From Sphingomicrobium sp. XHP0239 (GTDB lineage Bacteria > Pseudomonadota > Alphaproteobacteria > Sphingomonadales > Sphingomonadaceae): DNA of 64,000 nt. The DNA is taken from positions 2,046,001 to 2,110,000 of the forward strand of contig NZ_CP154608.1 of the NCBI RefSeq assembly GCF_039555325.1, in the 5' to 3' direction. Under the pieces are notes generated by a model. That model saw only the letters and a list, made by a program, of their open reading frames with translations. It did no database searches and was not told where the DNA came from. The number at the start of each line of letters is the position of its first letter. Position 1 is the first letter of the stretch. Of the stretch, positions 9,281 through 17,142 are shown piece after piece. A program made the position numbers and the translations under genes.

Positions 9281-10030
9281 TCAAGACTTCCGCTCTACCG
9301 CGAAGCCGGCGAAACTCTGCCGTGTCGGCATCAGTTCGAGGCGGTTGATGTTGACGTTCGCGGGCAGCATCGCGACCCAGCGGATCGCCTCGGCGATATC
9401 CTCTGCCGTCATCGGGTCCATATCGGCATAGAGCGTGTCGGACGCCTGCTGGTCGCCGCCGTTGCGCACCAGCGTGAATTCGGTTTCCACCATGCCGGGT
9501 TCGATACTCGTCACCCGCACGCCGGTCCCCGCGAGGTCGCTGCGCAGGCTCAACCCGAATTGCGTCAGGAACGCCTTGGTCGCGCCATAGACCGCGCCGC
9601 CGCGATAGGGGTAGCTGCCCGCCACGCTGGACAGGTTGACGATCCCCCCCGACCGCTCGACCAGCGTCGGTAGAAGCGCGCGCGTGATCCCGACCAGCCC
9701 GTCCATGTTGGTATGCATCGCATTCAGCTGAGCATCGAGATCGGCGTCCTGGAAATCGTCCATCGGCGGCGCAAGGCCCGCGTTGTTGACCAACAGGTCG
9801 ATTTCCCACCAGTCGTCCGGCAACTGGCGCACGATCCGCTGCAGATCCTCGATCGCGCGCATGTCGCCGACGATCGGATGAAAGGCGCCGCCCAGTTCCT
9901 CGCCGAGCGCGTCGAGCCGGTCCTTGCGCCGACCCAGACCGACGATCCGCCAGCCCTCGCCAGCCAGCGCCCGAGCGGTCGCCGCGCCGATCCCTGCCGT
10001 CGCGCCGGTGATGAATGCCGTCTTGGTCAT
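9281..10030 (-). CDS. Short-chain dehydrogenase/reductase (classical SDR)
   Basis: The 249-residue NAD(P)-dependent oxidoreductase has the classical cofactor motif TGATAGIGAATA, the NNAG motif (LLVNNAGLAP), the catalytic serine strand (GGIVNLSSVAGSYPY) and the YGATK active-site Tyr-Lys pair. NINRLELMPTRQSFA near the end matches the YdfG/malonic-semialdehyde reductase-like subgroup that acts on 3-hydroxy acids such as serine; that substrate is inferred. The ATG chosen overlaps the stop of the upstream HAD gene (ATGA, 10027-10030), so translation is coupled. Confidence 0.92.
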   Translation of the reverse strand: MTKTAFITGATAGIGAATARALAGEGWRIVGLGRRKDRLDALGEELGGAFHPIVGDMRAIEDLQRIVRQLPDDWWEIDLLVNNAGLAPPMDDFQDADLDAQLNAMHTNMDGLVGITRALLPTLVERSGGIVNLSSVAGSYPYRGGAVYGATKAFLTQFGLSLRSDLAGTGVRVTSIEPGMVETEFTLVRNGGDQQASDTLYADMDPMTAEDIAEAIRWVAMLPANVNINRLELMPTRQSFAGFAVERKS

Positions 10031-10641
10031 GCCGTCTCCCATTGTTCGAGAATCCATGTTGTCGCCTCGGCCCAGTCGTCGATGCGTGCGTGCGCATCCT
10101 CGGCCTTCGCCACGTGGGGTGCCAGAGCGGGTTCGGAGATCATGTGGAGCCGCCGGACATCGGGCGCATGCTTGGCGACCGAGGCGTGCTGTCCCGCCAG
10201 ATCGTCGACGAAGACCGTGGCACTCGGCGCGTGGCGTTCGACGAGCTCGACCACCGGACGCCCCTTGCCCCCGCGGTTGGTCACGACCTCGTGCTCCAGC
10301 CCAAATCCCTTCAACTGCTCGACGCGGAGCGCGTGCGCCTCGTGCCCGATATTGGTGAGGATGACGATGTCGCCCGTTTCGCCCAAGGTTTCCAGCGCCT
10401 GCTTCGCACCAGGTACGAGCGTCTGGCGATGCATTTCCTCGGCGAAGAATTGCGCCAGTAGCGGCCACACCTGATCGGCGGGCACGGTCGCCCCCATGTC
10501 GCGATAGGTCAGCGCACCCTCGAACGTGCCGCCTTCGAAGGCGAAGTCGATGCCGCGCGCTTCGTCGAGCCAGTCGCGGAAATGCGACACCATGTGCAAC
10601 AGCACCTCGTCGCAGTCGCAGATGAGCAGCGGTCTAGCCAT
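10027..10641 (-). CDS. HAD-superfamily hydrolase
   Basis: The 204-residue protein is a haloacid dehalogenase-fold hydrolase. The nucleophile motif I is at the N-terminus (LLICDCDEVLLHM, with the DxDxV arrangement), motif II is IVILTNIG, a lysine is available in the KGFGLEHEVVTNRGGKGRP segment, and motif IV is TVFVDDLAGQHAS. A cap segment sits between motifs I and II. The substrate cannot be read from sequence; small phosphate esters are typical. It overlaps the upstream DUF3572 gene by 8 bp and the downstream SDR by 4 bp, so DUF3572-HAD-SDR looks like one operon. Confidence 0.88.
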   Translation of the reverse strand: MARPLLICDCDEVLLHMVSHFRDWLDEARGIDFAFEGGTFEGALTYRDMGATVPADQVWPLLAQFFAEEMHRQTLVPGAKQALETLGETGDIVILTNIGHEAHALRVEQLKGFGLEHEVVTNRGGKGRPVVELVERHAPSATVFVDDLAGQHASVAKHAPDVRRLHMISEPALAPHVAKAEDAHARIDDWAEATTWILEQWETA

Positions 10642-10903
10642 GATCGAGCTGCTCCCGCGCCGCCACCAGCCGTCCGGGGGGGACGCCGATATCGTCCGCC
10701 ACCGCGACCAGATCGGGCTCGTGCGCCTCGAGGAAGGTCAGGACCGCCGACAGGGTGGTGGGATCGTCCGCACGCTCGCGCAGGTCCGCCGCCGCCAGCC
10801 CCGTAGTCGCCAGCAGACGTTCCGCGCGGCGCGGATCGGCGAGCGTCGCGGCCAGCGCGTGGAGGCCCAACGTCGCCGCATCGTTTGGAATTTGTGAAGT
10901 CAT
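10634..10903 (-). CDS. DUF3572 family protein
   Basis: The 89-residue, all-helical small cytoplasmic protein matches the DUF3572 style: an LGLHALAATLADPRRAERLLATTGL segment, then DLRERADDPTTLSAVLTFLEAHE and a final helix. In sphingomonads it is commonly found beside divK, as here where it diverges from the response regulator at 10949. Its function is unknown. It is the first gene of the leftward DUF3572-HAD-SDR group, whose coding regions overlap. Confidence 0.75.
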   Translation of the reverse strand: MTSQIPNDAATLGLHALAATLADPRRAERLLATTGLAAADLRERADDPTTLSAVLTFLEAHEPDLVAVADDIGVPPGRLVAAREQLDHG

Positions 10904-10948
10904 CGCCTACAGCCACAAGCTCCGGTGGGTGTCAGGGGTTCCGTCCGA

Positions 10949-11398
10949 ATGGCGAAGATCATGGTTGTCGAGGATAACGCCCTCAACATCAAGCTCTTCT
11001 GCGACCTGCTGACGGCGCACGGGCACGAGACGCGCGGAGTGACCGACAGCCGCGAGGCGATGGAGGTGGCGCGCGAGCTGGAGCCCGACCTCGTCATCAC
11101 CGATATCCAGCTGCCGCACATCGATGGAATGGAATTGATGCGGCGGCTGCGCGCGGACGAGACGCTGTGCCGCGTGCCGATCATGGCGGTGACCGCCTAT
11201 GCCGCCGAGGGCGACGACGAGCGCATCCGGCAGGCGGGCGCGCAGGCCTATGTGTCCAAGCCTATTTCGGTGGCCCGCTTCGCCGAAACGGTCGGCGAAC
11301 TGCTCGACGCGGGACCGGTGCCCGAACAATGCGCCGACGAGGCTACAGCCGTACAAACGCAAGACGGGGCCGTTACCGACCCCGCCTCATCCACCTGA
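10949..11398 (+). CDS. divK: DivK-like single-domain response regulator
   Basis: DivK is a CheY-like receiver that controls cell-cycle kinases (DivJ, PleC, DivL) in alphaproteobacteria. The ATG at 10949 gives MAKIMVVEDNALNIKLF, the usual DivK opening. The phospho-acceptor is Asp52 in VITDIQLPHIDG, the conserved Thr is in IMAVTAYA, and the conserved Lys is Lys104 in YVSKPIS. The protein has 149 residues; about 25 acidic or polar residues extend beyond the receiver fold, which is longer than Caulobacter DivK. There is no output domain. The genetic neighbourhood (DUF3572, rpmG) supports the name. Confidence 0.85.
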   Translation: MAKIMVVEDNALNIKLFCDLLTAHGHETRGVTDSREAMEVARELEPDLVITDIQLPHIDGMELMRRLRADETLCRVPIMAVTAYAAEGDDERIRQAGAQAYVSKPISVARFAETVGELLDAGPVPEQCADEATAVQTQDGAVTDPASST

Positions 11399-11420
11399 AA
11401 TCGGATCGAGCGCGAACGCG

Positions 11421-11588
11421 CTACTTGATCTTGGCTTCCTTGAACTCGACGTGCTTGCGCGCGACGGGATCATATTTGCGGAAGGTCATCTTTTCGGTGA
11501 TGTTCCGGGGATTTTTCTTCGTGACGTAGAAGAAGCCCGTGTCGGCGGTGCTGACGAGCTTGATCTTGACGGTTGCGGGCTTCGCCAT
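11421..11588 (-). CDS. rpmG: 50S ribosomal protein L33
   Basis: The 55-residue basic protein is ribosomal protein L33, a component of the large subunit near the E site. The sequence from [18 protein letters not shown] through YVTKKNPRN and the end [11 protein letters not shown] is diagnostic. It is the cysteine-free (C-minus) form, so it does not bind zinc. The start at 11588 is chosen over an in-frame upstream ATG because homologues begin MAK-. A small GC-rich hairpin about 40 bp beyond the stop, inside the 3' end of divK, could act as a weak terminator. Confidence 0.97.
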   Translation of the reverse strand: MAKPATVKIKLVSTADTGFFYVTKKNPRNITEKMTFRKYDPVARKHVEFKEAKIK

Positions 11589-11735
11589 GGCAGGGGCTTT
11601 CCGATTCGAATCGTGAAACAAAAAGGGCAGCGGAAGCGCCGCCGCCCGGATCGCCGCGTCTCCTGACGCCGGAGCGGCATTTTGTCAAGGGACGACGGGG
11701 GGAGCGAAACGCGTACATCGGCGGTTGAACCTCCG

Positions 11736-13322
11736 ATGCGCGCCTTCTCCCAACTTCTCGACGACCTCACCTATACGCGGTCGCGCAACGCCAAGCTGCG
11801 GCGGATCGGCGACTATCTGACGAGCGCGCCCGATCCCGATCGCGGCATCGCGCTCGCGGCGCTGACGGGCACGCTCGACATTCCGCACGTGAAACCCGCC
11901 GCCGTGCGCGCCCTGGCCGAGGAACGGATCGACCCCATCCTCTACAAGATGAGCCGCGACTATGTCGGGGACAGCGCCGAGACGATCTCGCTGCTGTGGC
12001 CCGACGCGGCCGACGGGCGGCCCGACATCGACGACGGCACGGTGCGGATCTCCGACGCGGTCATGCAGTTGCAGGCCGCAAAGAAGGCCGAGGCCCCTGC
12101 GCTGCTGGCGACCATGCTCGACCATCTCGACCCGTCGGGGCGCTACGCGCTGATCAAGCTGGCATCCGGCGCGCTGCGCGTCGGGGTGTCGGCGCGGCTG
12201 GCGAAAGTGGCGTTCGCGCAGGCGTTCGAGCTCGACGTCGAAGCGGTGGAGGAAGTCTGGCACGCGATGGAGCCGCCCTTCACCGAGCTGTTCGACTGGG
12301 CCGAGGGGCGCAGCGAACCGCCCGACGTCGCCGACCTTCCGGTGTTCCGGCCCTTCATGCTCGCCCACCCGCTGGAGGACGACGAGACGGTCGACCTTTC
12401 CGACTATGCAGCCGAATGGAAATGGGACGGCATCCGCGTCCAGCTCGTCCGGGCGGGCGGAGAGACGCGGCTCTACAGCCGGACGGGCGATGACATCGGC
12501 GGCAGCTTTCCCGACGTCTGCAACGCCTTCGACGTGGAGGGCGTGGTCGACGGCGAGTTACTGGTACGCGGCAAGCACCAGGGGGGCGAGGCGGGCAGTT
12601 TCAACGCGCTCCAGCAGCGACTGGGCCGCAAGAACGTCAGCGCAAAGATGCAGAAGGAGGCGCCGGCCTTCGTGCGGCTGTACGACATCCTGATCGACGG
12701 TCGCGACGATGTGCGGAAGCTCGGATGGGCGGAACGGCGCAAGGTGCTGGAAGATTTCCTGCCCCGGCTCGACCCCAACCGATTCGATCTCAGCAAGGTC
12801 GTCGAGGCCGAGAATTTCGACGCGCTTGCCGATCTGCGCGAGGAAGCGCGGGACAGCGGGGTCGAGGGACTGATGCTCAAGCGCCGCGATTCGCCGTATG
12901 TCGCGGGACGCAAGGTTGGCCTGTGGTACAAATGGAAGCGCGATCCGCTGACCGCCGATTGCGTGATGATGTACGCGCAGCGCGGATCGGGAAAGCGATC
13001 GAGCTTCTTCTCCGACTACACCTTCGGCTGCTGGACCGAGGACGAGCAGTTGCTGCCGGTCGGCAAGGCCTATTTCGGCTTTACCGACGAGGAACTGAAA
13101 TGGCTCGACAAGTTCGTTCGCAACAACACCGTCAACCGGTTCGGACCGGTGCGCGAAGTGGAAAAAACGCTCGTGATCGAAGTCGCGTTCGATTCGATCC
13201 ACAAGTCGGCGCGGCACAAGTCGGGCCTCGCGATGCGTTTTCCCCGGATCGCGCGCATCCGCGAGGACAAGCCGGCGCACGAGGCCGATACGATCGCGGG
13301 GCTGCAGAAACTGGTGACGTGA
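11736..13322 (+). CDS. ATP-dependent DNA ligase
   Basis: The 528-residue enzyme seals nicks in double-stranded DNA with ATP as adenylate donor; it is additional to the essential NAD-dependent LigA expected elsewhere. It has an N-terminal helical DNA-binding domain (residues 1-170), the nucleotidyltransferase domain with AEWKWDGIRVQ (adenylated Lys229), RTGDDIGGSFPD, VDGELLV, EGLMLKRRDSPY and WYKWKRDP, and a C-terminal OB fold ending RFPRIARIREDK. The start MRAFSQLL is preferred over an upstream ATG. The Lhr-type helicase, exonuclease and phosphoesterase that often flank this ligase type are not here. A membrane-protein gene overlaps its stop (GTGA). Confidence 0.93.
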   Translation: MRAFSQLLDDLTYTRSRNAKLRRIGDYLTSAPDPDRGIALAALTGTLDIPHVKPAAVRALAEERIDPILYKMSRDYVGDSAETISLLWPDAADGRPDIDDGTVRISDAVMQLQAAKKAEAPALLATMLDHLDPSGRYALIKLASGALRVGVSARLAKVAFAQAFELDVEAVEEVWHAMEPPFTELFDWAEGRSEPPDVADLPVFRPFMLAHPLEDDETVDLSDYAAEWKWDGIRVQLVRAGGETRLYSRTGDDIGGSFPDVCNAFDVEGVVDGELLVRGKHQGGEAGSFNALQQRLGRKNVSAKMQKEAPAFVRLYDILIDGRDDVRKLGWAERRKVLEDFLPRLDPNRFDLSKVVEAENFDALADLREEARDSGVEGLMLKRRDSPYVAGRKVGLWYKWKRDPLTADCVMMYAQRGSGKRSSFFSDYTFGCWTEDEQLLPVGKAYFGFTDEELKWLDKFVRNNTVNRFGPVREVEKTLVIEVAFDSIHKSARHKSGLAMRFPRIARIREDKPAHEADTIAGLQKLVT

Positions 13323-13705
13323 GCGACGGGGCGAAGCTTTTCATCGCCCTGGGGCTGGGATGGGTCGGGCTCGCCGCGGGCCTGATCCTCTCCGGAGCGG
13401 CACCGCTACGATTGTTGGGCGAGCCGGTAGCCGTCCTGCTGGCGATGGTCTGGACCGCTCCTGGAGCGCTGATCTACCTCTTTACCCAGCAATGGCTCGG
13501 GACGCACTGGTGGCGCCTTTTCCTCGCCGCGCTGGGAACCGCGCTCGTCGTGAGCTTCGGCTACAAATGGCTCCAGTGGCCCGGTGCGCCTCCGCAAGTG
13601 ATCGTCAATTTGCTGCGCTACAGCATCGCCGCGGCGCTGGGCGCCGCCACGGGTTTCTGGTCCGGGCTCAGGCTGACACGCTTCGAGCCGCTGTCGCGTG
13701 CCTAG
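13319..13705 (+). CDS. Hypothetical small inner-membrane protein
   Basis: I do not recognise this 128-residue protein. It starts with GTG overlapping the ligase stop (13319-13322) and has about four hydrophobic segments: ALGLGWVGLAAGLILSG, VAVLLAMVWTAPGALIYLF, WRLFLAALGTALVVSFGY and YSIAAALGAATGFWSG. This predicts a polytopic membrane protein with short loops. Coupling to the ligase suggests co-expression but does not define a role. Its TAG stop shares a CTAG with the convergent gene to the right. Confidence 0.6.
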   Translation: MSDGAKLFIALGLGWVGLAAGLILSGAAPLRLLGEPVAVLLAMVWTAPGALIYLFTQQWLGTHWWRLFLAALGTALVVSFGYKWLQWPGAPPQVIVNLLRYSIAAALGAATGFWSGLRLTRFEPLSRA

Positions 13706-14049
13706 CGACCGACTGCCGGTGCGTCCTCGCGAGCGCCGTTCAGCGCGGTAAGCCGCTGACCCGCCGCGCGAAAACGGGCGGCACACGCATCGAACACCGG
13801 CTGGACGTCCTTGTTCGCCAGATTGGCGCCGACCGATTGCGCCGCGGTGCGCAGATCGGCGTCACTCACCGACCGGGCGTCGACGCGGCCGATGTAGAAG
13901 GTCGACACCGGCATCAACCGGGGCGCCATCGTCTCGTCCTGCTGCGCCGCGGCGGACAGGACCGAGATGCAGGACAGGTCGAACTGCAGACTGTCGGCGG
14001 CGGGAACGGGCGCGGGCTGGAAGGCGAGAGCAAGGGAAGCAAGTAACAT
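13702..14049 (-). CDS. Hypothetical exported protein
   Basis: The 115-residue product begins with a hydrophobic signal-like segment (MLLASLALAFQPAPVPAAD) that a signal peptidase could cut after PVPAA. The mature part has two cysteines (LSCISVL and FDACAARF) that could form a disulphide, and is otherwise helical and Ala-rich. No family is recognised. It is convergent with the small membrane protein and stops on the shared CTAG at 13702-13705. Confidence 0.55.
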   Translation of the reverse strand: MLLASLALAFQPAPVPAADSLQFDLSCISVLSAAAQQDETMAPRLMPVSTFYIGRVDARSVSDADLRTAAQSVGANLANKDVQPVFDACAARFRAAGQRLTALNGAREDAPAVGR

Positions 14050-14198
14050 GGAAGAATCCTGTTCGTCGTGAGGCTCCGTACGGGAGCGGAAAATCGAGCG
14101 CGGCCCCTAGCACTTTCGTGCCGATGATGGACAACCACCGTGATGCCGCGCCGTGGCGCAGATGCGATGGGGCGAGCGCGATGCGGGGTCCGGACACC

Positions 14199-14241
14199 AA
14201 AAAGGGCTGCCGCCACGCAATGGTGACGGCAGCCCTTTTTT
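14199..14241 (-). terminator. Rho-independent terminator after the cold-shock gene
   Basis: A strong hairpin follows the stop of the cold-shock gene by 14 bp. The arms are AAAAAGGGCTGCCG (14199-14212) and CGGCAGCCCTTTTT (14227-14240), with a short partly paired loop. Read on the minus strand it ends in a T run, and it is symmetrical enough to work in both directions. Confidence 0.88.
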
Positions 14242-14254
14242 CCGGCCGGTAGCC

Positions 14255-15112
14255 CTAGCTGGCGGGCTTCAGGTTCACCGCCGCATACTTGCCGCGCCGA
14301 TCGACCTCGAGATCGAAGTCGAAGCGATCGCCTTCGTTGATCGAGGCGAGGCCGGCGCGTTCGACCGCGCTGATGTGTACGAACGCATCGGGTTGGCCGT
14401 CGTCGCGCTGGATGAAGCCGAAGCCCTTCATGGAATTGAAGAACTTCACCGTTCCCGAGGCACTTTCGCCGGTCAGCTCGCGCTGGTTGCCGCCGCCGCC
14501 GCCAGCGGCCGCACCGCCGCCACCGCCACCGCGTTCGACCGCCATCGGCTCGCCGTCGATGACCAGATTGGTCGCGCTGACCTTGCCGCCGCGATCGACG
14601 AGCGTGAATTCCAGCGGCTGCCCGTCGGCGAGATCGGAAAGACCGGCCTGCTCGACCGCGCTGATGTGCACGAACACGTCTTCGCCGCCATCGTCACGGA
14701 CGATGAAGCCGAAACCCTTTTGCGGGTTGAAGAATTTGACGACGCCTTTGCCTTCGCCGACGACCTGCGGGGGCATGCCGCCACCGCCGCCGCCACCGCG
14801 ATAGCCGCCACCACCGCCACCGCCGCCGCGATAGCCACCGCCGCCGCCGCCGCCGTAGCCGCCACCGCCACCGCGATCGCCATAACCACCGCCACCGCTG
14901 CGGTCCTGATAGCCGCCACCGCCGCCATAGCCGCCGCCGCGATCGCCACCGCCGCGATAGCCACCGCCACCGCCGCCGTAGTTTCCGCCGCCGCCGGAGC
15001 GGTCGTCGTAGGAAGGCCGACCCTCGAACGGATCGCCTTCGCCAAACATGTTGTCCCGTTTATCGCGACCGCGCCCACCGCGATCACCTTTACGCCCTCG
15101 ATCGTAACCCAT
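14255..15112 (-). CDS. Double cold-shock-domain protein with Gly/Arg-rich N-terminal tail
   Basis: The 285-residue protein is an RNA/DNA-binding cold-shock protein with two CSDs. CSD1 contains GVVKFFNPQKGFGFIVRDDG and VFVHISAVEQAG; CSD2 contains GTVKFFNSMKGFGFIQRDDG and AFVHISAVERAG. Both have intact RNP1 (KGFGFI) and RNP2 (VHIS) motifs. About 115 N-terminal residues are low complexity, rich in GGY, RGG and DRGG units, resembling eukaryotic glycine-rich RNA-binding proteins. A second possible start (MFGEGDP) lies 63 bases downstream and neither start has a clear Shine-Dalgarno, so the tail may begin at residue 22. The 234-bp upstream gap leaves room for a structured cold-shock 5' leader. A strong terminator follows. 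Confidence 0.9.
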   Translation of the reverse strand: MGYDRGRKGDRGGRGRDKRDNMFGEGDPFEGRPSYDDRSGGGGNYGGGGGGYRGGGDRGGGYGGGGGYQDRSGGGGYGDRGGGGGYGGGGGGGYRGGGGGGGGYRGGGGGGGMPPQVVGEGKGVVKFFNPQKGFGFIVRDDGGEDVFVHISAVEQAGLSDLADGQPLEFTLVDRGGKVSATNLVIDGEPMAVERGGGGGGAAAGGGGGNQRELTGESASGTVKFFNSMKGFGFIQRDDGQPDAFVHISAVERAGLASINEGDRFDFDLEVDRRGKYAAVNLKPAS

Positions 15113-15346
15113 GCCCGTCCAAACTTCTTCGCCCCGTAATCACCTTCAAAAGCCAGCACCGCACCGGGCGAGCGGACACAGCTTTCCGGCACGGAATCGG
15201 CCCATGCCTGCGCGGCAGCATATACCAACTTTTCTTGCGCTCCTACCGATTCCTCCCAAATCCGCGGAATTCGCCTACTGGCAAGTCTCGATGTGTGTCG
15301 CTAGAAGCACGGTCTCACCCCGCGCGACGAGCTAGAAGGACCTGAT

Positions 15347-15967
15347 ATGGCAGTGCATTTCCACGAGGAGGACCTGCCCGAGGACGTGACCTTCGCGCCC
15401 GGTCCGATCGCGGTCGATACCGAGGCGATGGGGCTTTATCCGGGTCGCGACCGACTGTGTCTCGTCCAGTTGTCGGACGGCGGACCCGACGAACATCTCG
15501 TCCGATTCTCGCCCGGCAGCGATTATGCGGCGCCGCAGTTGAAGGCGCTGCTCGCCGACGAGGACCGGCTCAAGATCTATCATTTCGCGCGCTTCGACAT
15601 CGGCATCATGGCCGCCTATCTCGGCATCATGGCGGCGCCGCTCTACTGCACCCGCACGGTCAGCCGCCTGATCCGCACCTATACCGACCGCCACGGGCTG
15701 AAGGAGCTGGTCAAGGAAGTGCTGGGCGAAGACATCTCCAAGCAGCAGCAATCCAGCGACTGGGGCGGCCCGACCCTCTCGGATGCGCAACGCGACTATG
15801 CCGCCAGCGACGTGCGCTATCTCCACCGCCTCAAGGAAGAACTCGACAAGCGGCTCGAACGCGAACATCGGGTCGAGCTGGCGGAAGGGATTTTCGAGTT
15901 CCTTCCGACCCGCGCGCTGCTCGATCTCGAGGGTTGGGGTGACGTCGACCTGCTGGCGCACAGCTAG
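15347..15967 (+). CDS. Ribonuclease D-like 3'-5' exonuclease
   Basis: The 206-residue DEDD-type exonuclease contains only the catalytic fold and lacks the HRDC domain of full-length RNase D. The acidic residues are in AVDTEAMGL (DxE, motif I), FHFARFDIGIM-like YHFARFDIG (motif II), and QRDYAASDVRYL (YxxxD, motif III). Short RNase D paralogues of this kind are common in alphaproteobacteria and probably trim structured RNA ends. AGAAGGA precedes the ATG. It heads an operon with lptC, whose ATG lies 3 bp after its stop. Confidence 0.88.
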   Translation: MAVHFHEEDLPEDVTFAPGPIAVDTEAMGLYPGRDRLCLVQLSDGGPDEHLVRFSPGSDYAAPQLKALLADEDRLKIYHFARFDIGIMAAYLGIMAAPLYCTRTVSRLIRTYTDRHGLKELVKEVLGEDISKQQQSSDWGGPTLSDAQRDYAASDVRYLHRLKEELDKRLEREHRVELAEGIFEFLPTRALLDLEGWGDVDLLAHS

Positions 15968-15970
15968 ACC

Positions 15971-16609
15971 ATGGGCCGCGCCGCCCGCGACGCGCGCGTG
16001 GACAAGCGCCGCTGGGCGCGTCCCGGGGGTGGCCACGACGCGCTGGTGCGGATCGGCAAATGGCTGATCCCCGCGGCCTTTCTGGCGGTGTTCGCCTGGC
16101 TCGCGGTGATCCCCTTCCTTGCCCGCGACGACAACAGCTTCCTGCTCGACAAGGAAGAGGTCGATCGGGCCGAGGAACGGATGCGCGTCGAGGAAGCCCG
16201 CTATCGCGGCGAGGACGACGAGGGCCGGTCCTTCCTGATCGTCGCGGCCGAAGCGGTTCAGGAATCGAGCCGCGTGCCGATCGTCGTCATTCGCGGGATG
16301 GCGGCACGCCTCGCGACCGACGACGGGCCGGTCACGGTCGTCGCGCCGCGCGCCCGCTACGATATCGAAGAGAAGCTGGTCGAGGTCGACGGGCCGCTCG
16401 AGGCGCGCGGGCCCGACAGTTATCGGCTCGACACCCGCGATGTCGTAATCGATCTCGACACCAACGAGATGCGTGCCGACGGCGGGGTCAGCGGCGCGAC
16501 CAATGTCGGCACCTTCGCTGCCCGTTCGATGCGCGCCGATCTCGATAGCCGCACGGTCGTGCTGGAAGGCGGCGTGCGCTTGAAAATCGAACAGGGGGCG
16601 TTCAGATAA
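15971..16609 (+). CDS. lptC: LPS export protein LptC (inner-membrane/periplasmic)
   Basis: LptC is the bitopic component that passes LPS from the LptB2FG transporter to LptA. The 212-residue protein has an Arg-rich cytoplasmic N-terminus, one membrane helix (WLIPAAFLAVFAWLAVIPFLA, about residues 33-53), and a periplasmic beta-jellyroll with MAARLATDDGPVTVVAPRARYDIE and RADGGVSGATNVGTFAARSM. The order lptC-lptA-lptB is diagnostic. It lies directly behind the RNase D gene and 5 bp before lptA. Confidence 0.9.
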   Translation: MGRAARDARVDKRRWARPGGGHDALVRIGKWLIPAAFLAVFAWLAVIPFLARDDNSFLLDKEEVDRAEERMRVEEARYRGEDDEGRSFLIVAAEAVQESSRVPIVVIRGMAARLATDDGPVTVVAPRARYDIEEKLVEVDGPLEARGPDSYRLDTRDVVIDLDTNEMRADGGVSGATNVGTFAARSMRADLDSRTVVLEGGVRLKIEQGAFR

Positions 16610-16614
16610 GCAAC

Positions 16615-17142
16615 ATGCGTGCCAGACCGATCATCGCCATCCTGCTCCTGCTCGGCCTCGCCGGGACCGCGAGCGCGCAGCAGAGTAGCGGCCAGAACAG
16701 CATCCTCGCCGGACACGACACCGGCGCGGACGTGTTCTTCGACGCCGACCGTCTCGAACTTCTCGACCGGGAGGATCGGGTTCTGCTCGTCGGCAATGTG
16801 GTGGCGCGCCAGGCGGGCCTCACGTTGCGCACCTCGCGCTTGCGGGTCGCCTATGCAGATACCGGGGGGATCGACATCAGCCGGCTCGATGCCTCGGGCG
16901 GGGTCACGCTCACGTCTGCCAGCGAAACGGCACGCGGGGACTATGCCGTCTACGACATCGACGACGGGCTGATCACGGTGGTCGGCGACGTGCGCCTGCA
17001 GCAGGGGTCGAACGAACTGGTGGGCGAGCGGCTGACGATCGATCTCGACAGCGGACGCGCAGTCATCGACGGGGGCCCGCGCGGCATCGACCAGTCGGGC
17101 GGACGCGTGTCGGGCCGGTTCACGGTGCCCGAGCGCGACTGA
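16615..17142 (+). CDS. lptA: Periplasmic LPS-binding protein LptA (OstA domain)
   Basis: LptA forms the periplasmic bridge that carries LPS to the outer-membrane LptDE complex. The 175-residue precursor has a clear signal peptide (MRARPIIAILLLLGLAGTASAQ) and one OstA-type jellyroll: ADVFFDADRLELLDREDRVLLVGNVVA, RLRVAYADTGGIDISRLDASGGV, ARGDYAVYDIDDGLITVVGDV and the C-terminal GRVSGRF. Its last base is the first base of lptB (TGATG overlap), so translation is coupled. Confidence 0.92.
   Translation: MRARPIIAILLLLGLAGTASAQQSSGQNSILAGHDTGADVFFDADRLELLDREDRVLLVGNVVARQAGLTLRTSRLRVAYADTGGIDISRLDASGGVTLTSASETARGDYAVYDIDDGLITVVGDVRLQQGSNELVGERLTIDLDSGRAVIDGGPRGIDQSGGRVSGRFTVPERD

Noticed and set aside
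14473-15228. Alternative Ala-rich protein overlapping the cold-shock gene
   Set aside because: It is a frame-shifted reading of GGC/GCC-rich codons; the CSD frame is clearly the coding one.
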